A DNA stretch of 11,557 nt from CAVVIO01 sp963748095 (lineage in GTDB: Bacteria; Bacteroidota; Bacteroidia; Bacteroidales; UBA10428), in NCBI GenBank assembly GCA_963748095.1, contig CAVVIO010000077.1:1-11557 (forward strand), given 5' to 3'. The translations under genes and the position numbers were made by a program. The notes under the pieces were generated by a model that searched no databases, had not been told where the DNA came from, and was given only the letters and a program-made list of their open reading frames with translations. The stretch's first letter is position 1. Each line of letters opens with the position of its first letter. Below are positions 7,555 to 11,557 of this stretch, in pieces.

Positions 7555-8448
7555 TTATTCCTTTTTTTCTGTTAGCATCTTTCTCAACATTGGGCCACAA
7601 GGTATGTCAGACTTGAATATCCTGATAATTTTTCCGTTTTCAAGTACTAAAAGAATTGGGACACCTATTACATAATTGTACAATTCACTGGTAGGGTATT
7701 TCAATACTTCAAAATTAGGTTGCATTTCTTTCATAAACTGAGTAGTATCAACCTCTGAGTAAGTAATTCCTACAACGTTACTGAATCCTGGAGTTCTTTT
7801 AATACTTTTAACATTTTCTGTTGAATTCCAGCAATGATAGCAATCAGGTCTAAAGATAAAAACAATACAAGTATCTTTAGAAAGCTTATTATCAAAATAC
7901 CTTAAAACAGTAGAATTGATTTGATCACCGATATGTATTTTACTCTTTTCAATTAATGGAGTTCCTAAAGTATAACCTGAAACATAGAATGAAATGCCGC
8001 CTAAAAGACAAATTATCCATATTTTCCAATTTCTTGTTCGTGTCTCCTCATTTTTAATATTTATCCATATCCAGAGGCATCCGGCAATTATCAGTATATT
8101 TCTGGATACTGATAAGTAAGGAGGTATTTTAATAAAGGTTCCCATACAACCGCAATCCTCAACTCCCCGAAAAAAATATGCATATAAGTAACCAATTGTA
8201 AATAGTAGGGTAAGTATCATAACTATTATAGCTATGGTCTTAGGCTTTATATCTAATAGCAGGCAAAGTCCCAGTATAATTTCAATGGATGAAATTATTG
8301 GAACAATATGGTCTGCCCAACCAAAGCCATAAGCATTGATTAAAGAAGAAAAATATTGTGAATCAAGTGATTTAAAAATACCGGAAATAATAAAAAGCAT
8401 TCCGGCAAGAATTTGAATAATTTGTTTGATAATGATTTTCATATTCAT
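7555..8448 (-). CDS. MauE/DoxX-type membrane protein with thioredoxin-like domain
   Basis: This inner-membrane protein has an envelope-facing redox domain. The N-terminal half has about five hydrophobic spans (about 8-25, 47-65, 71-92, 113-130, 142-160) and the CGC motif DCGCMGTF at 98-105, typical of MauE/DoxX-like redox-associated membrane proteins. The C-terminal half (about 170-297) is thioredoxin-like: a strand CIVFIFRPD leads into the redox pair Cys203-Tyr-His-Cys206, and VPILLV at 263-268 carries the cis-proline (Pro264) that faces the active site in this fold. Two starts are possible, ATG at 8448 or 8442; both leave the first span intact. The 297 residues fit fused members common in Bacteroidota. 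Such proteins probably pass electrons or make/break disulfides in periplasmic clients; the client is unknown. It is divergent from the cysteine-bearing xylanase lipoprotein, a suggestive but unproven pairing. Confidence 0.9.
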   Translation of the reverse strand: MNMKIIIKQIIQILAGMLFIISGIFKSLDSQYFSSLINAYGFGWADHIVPIISSIEIILGLCLLLDIKPKTIAIIVMILTLLFTIGYLYAYFFRGVEDCGCMGTFIKIPPYLSVSRNILIIAGCLWIWINIKNEETRTRNWKIWIICLLGGISFYVSGYTLGTPLIEKSKIHIGDQINSTVLRYFDNKLSKDTCIVFIFRPDCYHCWNSTENVKSIKRTPGFSNVVGITYSEVDTTQFMKEMQPNFEVLKYPTSELYNYVIGVPILLVLENGKIIRIFKSDIPCGPMLRKMLTEKKE

Positions 8449-8632
8449 ATTATTCCATTGGGTATTTAAAAATAATATCGATATTCTATAAATATTTCTT
8501 AAATGAGTTTAAAATATATTGAAAATAAATATTGTATTTATAATGAAATTCATAAAGCTTTAAAAATACTAAATAAAGCGTTAATTATCAGAATATGATT
8601 GAACTTCTAAAATTATTTTACAGAGTAAGTAG

Positions 8633-8788
8633 ATAGATACATATAATTTTATCCAATTAAATCAATGGTTTCATGAATTTTGTTATCGGATCAACCGCCC
8701 TCAAATAAAAGAGAACATATTCAACAATCTAATCCAACGAATGGTGATTGCCAATAAAATTTATCAGGTTGAATTAATATGCAGTTAA
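8633..8788 (+). pseudogene. Transposase C-terminal relic (IS1595/ISXO2-like)
   Basis: A 51-codon frame, open after a stop at 8630, ends at TAA 8786-8788. It encodes ...NQWFHEFCYRINRPQIKEN followed by IFNNLIQRMVIANK and a short tail. The combination of a [FY]-x-E-F-[CT]-[YF]-R-x-NR block with a downstream IF..L..RM block is what I expect at the C-terminus of IS1595/ISXO2-like DDE transposases. There is no start codon at the front, no DDE residues remain, and no terminal inverted repeats or target-site duplication were found, so this is a decayed remnant. It marks an old insertion between two divergent genes. The family assignment rests on pattern memory and is moderate. Confidence 0.5.
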
Positions 8789-9038
8789 CTACTGAGCTCT
8801 ATTATTTTATTTGAGAAAATTATACGAGGTATTACCCTTTCTTATGTCTTATGTAAATAATTATATTGGAAACGGTAGTCTGTAAAAGTTATATTTTTAG
8901 AAAATATTTTTTTCATTTCTAACATTTATATAAAATGGTTAATCTTAAAACAAATCAGTTTTTTAAACATCGTTTTTGCTCAATATTTAACTTATTCTGA
9001 AATTTAATTATTTGATTATAAGTTGTTTATTATTACTA

Positions 9039-9074
9039 AGACAAATTTACAAGCTTTTGAGACAAATTTACAAG
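9039..9074 (+). promoter_or_regulatory. Direct repeat with 21-bp period, candidate AraC-type operator
   Basis: The 15-mer AGACAAATTTACAAG occurs at 9039-9053 and again at 9060-9074, exactly 21 bp apart start to start, so both copies face the same side of the helix. It lies 71-107 bases before the xylanase ATG. Two same-orientation half-sites about two helical turns apart is the classic arrangement for AraC-family activators, and the hybrid regulator upstream ends in an AraC-type domain. A possible -7 element TAATTTAG (one mismatch to TAnnTTTG) follows at 9095-9102, so the repeat would sit just upstream of the promoter, as for an activator. The repeat is seen; the binding protein is inferred. 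Confidence 0.6.
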
Positions 9075-9145
9075 ACAAGGTTATAGTGAATATCTAATTT
9101 AGTTCAGAATTAAACATAACTAATATTAACTAAAATTTAAGTTTT

Positions 9146-10180
9146 ATGAAACAAATTTTTAGAAATGGAATTAAATTTTTGTCACTGGGAGTCTGTTTTT
9201 TAGCGGCAATTCTGCTATTTTTTGCAAGTTGCTCAAAGGAAGACATAAGTCCGAAGGTTCCACAAAATCAATTAAAAGCTACAAACTACTATCAAGCCTG
9301 GACTGCTGGTAGTGGGTCAATGAACGCCCAGAATTTGGGAAATGGGCATTACACTGTAAGCTGGAGCAATGTCGGGGATATTGTTGTTGGTACAGGTTAT
9401 AATCCCTGTAATAATGCAACTATGAGCTGGACAGGTTATGCCAACGGCGCTTCATATTTTGGTGTCTATGGGTGGCTGTCAAGCCCGCTGACCGAATATT
9501 ACATTGGTCGTGGGGGCGGATCAAGTGCCGGCTCGTATAGTACAAGTAAAGGTAATTATACCTTAAATGTAGTAAGTTGTAACGGAGCTAACATTACTGG
9601 TAATGGCCCTTTTACACAGTTTAATTGTAGCGGGAATGGTTCAAGCCCTATAAATATGGGTGAACATTTTCAAGGATGGAGGAACCTAGGAAAACAGGTT
9701 AACTCTCAAAACTATTGTATAGTAGCCGTAGAGGCATGGAATGGCAGTAGCGGAAACGCTGATGTAACCGTGGGTGGCAGCAGTGGCAGTGGCGGCAGCG
9801 GCGGCAGCGGCGGCAGCGGCGGCAGTGGCGGCAGTGGCGGCGGCGGTAGCTATACCATCTCCATAAGGATGAGAGGTACATCAGGTTCTGAACATGCTTA
9901 TTGTAGTGTTGGCGGCCAGCAAATTGGATCGTGGAATCTTAGTACAGGCTATCAAACTTACCAAGTTTCTACTTCAGCTTCTGGAGGTATCTTGGTTGGA
10001 TTTGACAATGATGCAAGCGGACGCGATGTACAGGTTGATTGTATCTGGACTCCAGCTGGTCAGTTCCAGGCAGAAAGCCAGTCATACAATACCGGTGTAT
10101 ACCAGAATGGTTCATGCGGTGGATCCAACAGTGAATGGTTGCATTGCAACGGAGTTATTGGATTTAGCGCTTATAAGTAG
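9146..10180 (+). CDS. GH11-like endo-1,4-beta-xylanase lipoprotein with CBM60 module
   Basis: Predicted to cut xylan at the outer cell surface. A lipoprotein signal ends at FAS-Cys29, followed by SKED, which fits the Bacteroidota surface-export signal. The GH11 domain spans about 46-208: WSNVGDIVVGTGYNP at 73-87, YGW..SPLTEYYI at 108-120 with the nucleophile Glu117, FTQF (Gln158), and VAVEAWNGSSG with acid/base Glu196. Asp78 sits where GH11 enzymes have Asn or Asp beside the acid/base, and Asp usually means an acidic optimum. The thumb is unusual: canonical PSI-x-G and YWSVR are replaced by ANITG and FNCSG, the usual thumb Arg is missing, and four Cys (88, 145, 161, 191) are present. A Gly/Ser linker (210-235) leads to a CBM60-type xylan-binding module (236-344) with GRDVQVD at 292-298 and CGGSNSEWLHC (Cys324/Cys334). 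Its promoter region holds a 21-bp-period direct repeat. The fold assignment is strong; xylanase activity is likely but the altered thumb leaves doubt. Confidence 0.88.
   Translation: MKQIFRNGIKFLSLGVCFLAAILLFFASCSKEDISPKVPQNQLKATNYYQAWTAGSGSMNAQNLGNGHYTVSWSNVGDIVVGTGYNPCNNATMSWTGYANGASYFGVYGWLSSPLTEYYIGRGGGSSAGSYSTSKGNYTLNVVSCNGANITGNGPFTQFNCSGNGSSPINMGEHFQGWRNLGKQVNSQNYCIVAVEAWNGSSGNADVTVGGSSGSGGSGGSGGSGGSGGSGGGGSYTISIRMRGTSGSEHAYCSVGGQQIGSWNLSTGYQTYQVSTSASGGILVGFDNDASGRDVQVDCIWTPAGQFQAESQSYNTGVYQNGSCGGSNSEWLHCNGVIGFSAYK
9791..9835 (+). repeat. 9-bp tandem repeat encoding the Gly/Ser linker
   Basis: Five in-frame copies of GGCGGCAG[CT] encode Gly-Gly-Ser between the GH11 and CBM60 modules; imperfect units flank them. 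Because each unit is nine bases, gain or loss of copies changes linker length without a frameshift. The last two copies end in T, the first three in C. Confidence 0.9.
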
Positions 10181-10188
10181 CGCATTGG

Positions 10189-10220
10189 CAATACAATCTG
10201 AACCTATTTCAGATGTATTG
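10189..10220 (+). terminator. Hairpin after the xylanase gene
   Basis: CAATACAATCTGAA (10189-10202) pairs with TTCAGATGTATTG (10208-10220) with one bulged A and a five-base loop, giving 13 base pairs. It begins eight bases after the stop codon and is followed by GTTTATTAAAA, a poor T-tract. It probably works together with the stronger terminator 30 bases on. Confidence 0.55.
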
Positions 10221-10247
10221 GTTTATTAAAACCAGACTTATTTATAC

Positions 10248-10284
10248 TACCCCCCTCCACTGCGAAGGGGGGGGGTATTTTTTT
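10248..10284 (+). terminator. Strong GC-rich intrinsic terminator
   Basis: TACCCCCCTCC (10248-10258) pairs with GGGGGGGGGTA (10267-10277), giving 11 pairs including one G-T wobble, with an eight-base loop ACTGCGAA. Seven Ts (10278-10284) follow directly. This is a textbook intrinsic terminator for the plus strand and would isolate the xylanase transcript from the next gene. Confidence 0.85.
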
Positions 10285-10412
10285 GCACTCGCTGAAGGCG
10301 GTGCGGACGAAAAGCTTTCTGTAGCGGCGAAAGCATAAAATGACGTGCAGTCGGGAAATTTAAGCAGGTGCTATTTATTGCAGGCCGACAAGTCGTCCCT
10401 GGCAGTGCCAGG
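10285..10412 (+). other. GC-richer, hairpin-rich leader before the SUMF1-like gene
   Basis: Composition changes sharply right after the terminator. Several inverted repeats lie in series: GCACTCGC/GGCGGTGC (10285-10304, one bulged T), GCTTTC/GAAAGC (10314-10334), GTCGG/CCGAC (10350-10389) and the near-perfect CCTGGCA-G-TGCCAGG (10398-10412). It matches no riboswitch or ncRNA family that I recognise. It could be a structured 5' leader, an operator region, or old mobile-element DNA. A minus-strand frame across it (10247-10498) is rejected as a shadow. Confidence 0.35.
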
Positions 10413-10455
10413 CGGAGATCATGATTGTTGCGGTCTATAATTTTACTATCAGTAT

Positions 10456-10464
10456 AAAGGAGGT
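10456..10464 (+). promoter_or_regulatory. Strong Shine-Dalgarno of the SUMF1-like gene
   Basis: AAAGGAGGT lies five bases before the ATG at 10470. It is a near-perfect anti-16S match, unlike every other gene in the window, and Bacteroidota leaders seldom have one. It fixes the start and hints at a foreign origin. Confidence 0.8.
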
Positions 10465-10469
10465 ATTTA

Positions 10470-11303
10470 ATGACAAAACTATTGATTTTACTTTCCACGA
10501 CACTAGTGGTTGTTGTTAGCTCTTGTTCTCAAAAAGAGCGTGATAACATTGTCTTAGTCAAAGGTGGGACTTTTAAAAATACAAAATCCAATCTTTACGG
10601 AAAAGGTGTAACATTACCGGACTTTTATATCGGCAGATATGAGGTAACCCAAAAAGAGTGGATGGAGATAATGGGAAATAATCCATCTACATTCAAAGGC
10701 GACAATCTGCCTGTTGAAACTGTAAGCTGGTATGACTGTATAGAGTATTGTAATCAAAGAAGTATAAAAGAGGGCTTAAAACCGTATTACAAATTAGACA
10801 CGAATAAAATAGACACAAATAATACGAGTGATCTCGATAGTTTAAAATGGACGGTAACCATCAATGCAGGGGCCGATGGCTTCCGGTTACCGACAGAATT
10901 GGAATGGGAATATGCTGCAAGTGGAGGCCAGATGAGCAAGAGTTACAAATACAGTGGAGGCAACAATATAGATAAAGTAGCATGGTATTATAAAAATTCC
11001 GGAGATAAATACTTAAAAGGGGAATGGATGCGGGGTACTGTAAAAAGTAACCATTGTAAATCAAAGCCTATCGGTATGAAGAAACCTAACGAGTTAGGCC
11101 TGTATGATATGTCTGGTAATGTAAGGGAATGGTGCTGGGACTGGCATGGAGACTCGTTGATTACTAAACGAGGCTCTGACCGGGTTTGGAGAGGCGGCGG
11201 TTGGCTCGGAGGCGAGCTGGCCTGTGCTTTGACTTTTCGGGGCAAAAACGCAGCGAATAGCAGGTACGACGATACGGGTTTACGTGTGTGTCGAAACAAG
11301 TAA
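10470..11303 (+). CDS. SUMF1/FGE-like lipoprotein
   Basis: This 277-residue protein has a lipoprotein signal peptide (VSS-Cys19) followed by a single formylglycine-generating-enzyme-type (SUMF1) domain from about residue 27 to the end. Family landmarks are in order: LVKGGTF (29-35), YIGRYEVTQKEW (53-64), PVETVSWYDCIEYCN (81-95), GFRLPTELEWEYAASGG (137-153), NELGLYDMSGNVREWCWDW (207-225), RGGGW (241-245) and DTGLRVCR (268-275). True FGE uses two active-site Cys at W+2 and W+7 after RGGSW; here W+2 is Gly247 and only Cys252 (W+7) remains. Sulfatase activation is therefore unlikely, and a structural or ligand-binding role in the envelope is more probable. A strong Shine-Dalgarno sequence and GC-richer leader are unlike the neighbours. 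From memory, the general look resembles SUMF1 proteins of Firmicutes, a hint of transfer. A strong terminator separates it from the xylanase gene. Confidence 0.9.
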   Translation: MTKLLILLSTTLVVVVSSCSQKERDNIVLVKGGTFKNTKSNLYGKGVTLPDFYIGRYEVTQKEWMEIMGNNPSTFKGDNLPVETVSWYDCIEYCNQRSIKEGLKPYYKLDTNKIDTNNTSDLDSLKWTVTINAGADGFRLPTELEWEYAASGGQMSKSYKYSGGNNIDKVAWYYKNSGDKYLKGEWMRGTVKSNHCKSKPIGMKKPNELGLYDMSGNVREWCWDWHGDSLITKRGSDRVWRGGGWLGGELACALTFRGKNAANSRYDDTGLRVCRNK

Positions 11304-11391
11304 ACCGTCCGGACGATAAAAGTAAATTAAAGGGATTGGAACATAGGTTATTATTAGTCATGTTGGATCACGGATGTCGGCTCATTATCCA

Positions 11392-11399
11392 TAACTTTG
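11392..11399 (+). promoter_or_regulatory. Candidate -7 element for the right-edge gene
   Basis: TAACTTTG fits TAnnTTTG exactly and lies 87 bases before the ATG at 11486. The nearest upstream TTG (11363-11365) is 26 bases away, a little further than the usual spacing. The 180-bp gap after the SUMF1-like gene holds nothing else clear except a 10-bp palindrome CGTCCGGACG at 11306-11315. Confidence 0.35.
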
Positions 11400-11485
11400 A
11401 GACGGAGTGAATCATAAAGTGTTAAGTAGCCCATTGTGCGGATTTTACTTGCTGCAAAGTCTGGAATCCCGTGGGATAATAAACC

Positions 11486-11557
11486 ATGAAAAAAATAATG
11501 AGGAATTTAACCGGCAACAAAGAAAAATTACAATCGAAACGAACACTTTTTACTTTG
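11486..11557 (+). CDS. Partial gene, first 24 codons only
   Basis: An ATG at 11486 opens a frame that runs without a stop to the window end. It encodes MKKIMRNLTGNKEKLQSKRT followed by LFTL. The basic start followed by the onset of hydrophobic residues could be the n-region of a long signal peptide, as seen in outer-membrane receptors of this phylum, but the sequence is cut before this can be judged. A second ATG at 11498 is an alternative start. A possible -7 promoter element lies 87 bases upstream. Function unknown. Confidence 0.5.
   Translation, partial: MKKIMRNLTGNKEKLQSKRTLFTL

Larger units (their letters stand above)
8449..9145. other. AT-rich intergenic region between the thioredoxin-like and xylanase genes
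   Basis: No intact gene is visible on either strand. It holds a transposase C-terminal relic (8633-8788) and a 21-bp-period direct repeat near the xylanase gene (9039-9074). The rest is low-complexity AT-rich sequence with only very short frames, such as a 31-codon frame at 8503-8598. Both flanking promoters must lie here, since the two genes diverge. Confidence 0.6.

Noticed and set aside
8503..8598. 31-codon plus-strand frame in the AT-rich spacer, considered as a leader peptide
   Set aside because: Short, AT-driven composition, no Shine-Dalgarno, no signal-peptide pattern, and no link to either neighbouring gene.
9699..9881. Minus-strand Arg/His/Cys-rich frame opposite the xylanase linker
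   Set aside because: It is the complement of the GGCGGCAGC tandem repeat, which yields a low-complexity shadow frame.
10249..10284. C-run/G-run region considered as a G-quadruplex or phase-variable tract
   Set aside because: The C and G runs pair perfectly as a stem and are followed by seven Ts right after a gene, so a plain intrinsic terminator is enough.
10247..10498. Minus-strand frame of 83 codons across the terminator and SUMF1 leader
   Set aside because: It reads through the C/G runs of a strong plus-strand terminator and overlaps the start of the SUMF1-like gene; the product is Pro/Arg-rich without family features.

Overview
The window looks like a chromosomal piece from a member of the phylum Bacteroidota, probably a polysaccharide-degrading one. 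Four things point there: a one-protein hybrid two-component system with propeller sensor and AraC-type output; lipoproteins with a Bacteroidota-type surface-export signal after the lipid cysteine; TAnnTTTG-type -7 elements; and AT-rich leaders that mostly lack a Shine-Dalgarno sequence. No rRNA, tRNA or CRISPR array was seen.

Layout. 1-1471: a polytopic membrane metallophosphoesterase read as two overlapping frames, because a single extra base near 881 breaks it. 1649-2035 (minus): a conserved-looking small soluble protein of unknown function, followed by a palindromic hairpin. 2036-3062: about 1 kb of AT-rich DNA holding a 50-residue minus-strand small ORF with its own palindrome upstream and a strong hairpin plus T-rich tract downstream. 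3063-7124: a 1353-residue hybrid two-component regulator. 7236-7490: a fragment of a repeat-rich secreted protein. 7555-8448 (minus): a MauE/DoxX-type membrane protein fused to a periplasmic thioredoxin-like domain. 8449-9145: AT-rich spacer containing a transposase C-terminal relic and, close to the next gene, a 15-bp direct repeat at a 21-bp period. 9146-10180: a surface lipoprotein combining a divergent GH11 xylanase domain, a Gly/Ser linker and a CBM60-type xylan-binding module. 10181-10469: two hairpin terminators and a GC-richer, hairpin-rich leader. 10470-11303: a SUMF1/FGE-like lipoprotein with an unusually good Shine-Dalgarno sequence. 11486 to the end: the first 24 codons of a further gene.

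How it may work together. The best-supported functional story is xylan use. The hybrid regulator would sense a xylan-derived sugar in the periplasm and, through its AraC-type domain, switch on nearby glycan genes. The GH11-CBM60 lipoprotein would cut and bind xylan at the cell surface. The 21-bp-period direct repeat upstream of the xylanase gene has the geometry expected for an AraC-type dimer site, so it is the most testable link between the two. No SusC/SusD pair lies in the window, although the partial gene at the right edge could belong to one. The thioredoxin-fused membrane protein, divergent from the xylanase gene, might serve disulfide chemistry in the envelope; the xylanase has eight mature-region cysteines beyond its lipid cysteine. 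That last link is speculative. The short transposase relic, the broken repeat-protein fragment and the shift in composition near 10285 indicate a reshuffled, accessory-like region.
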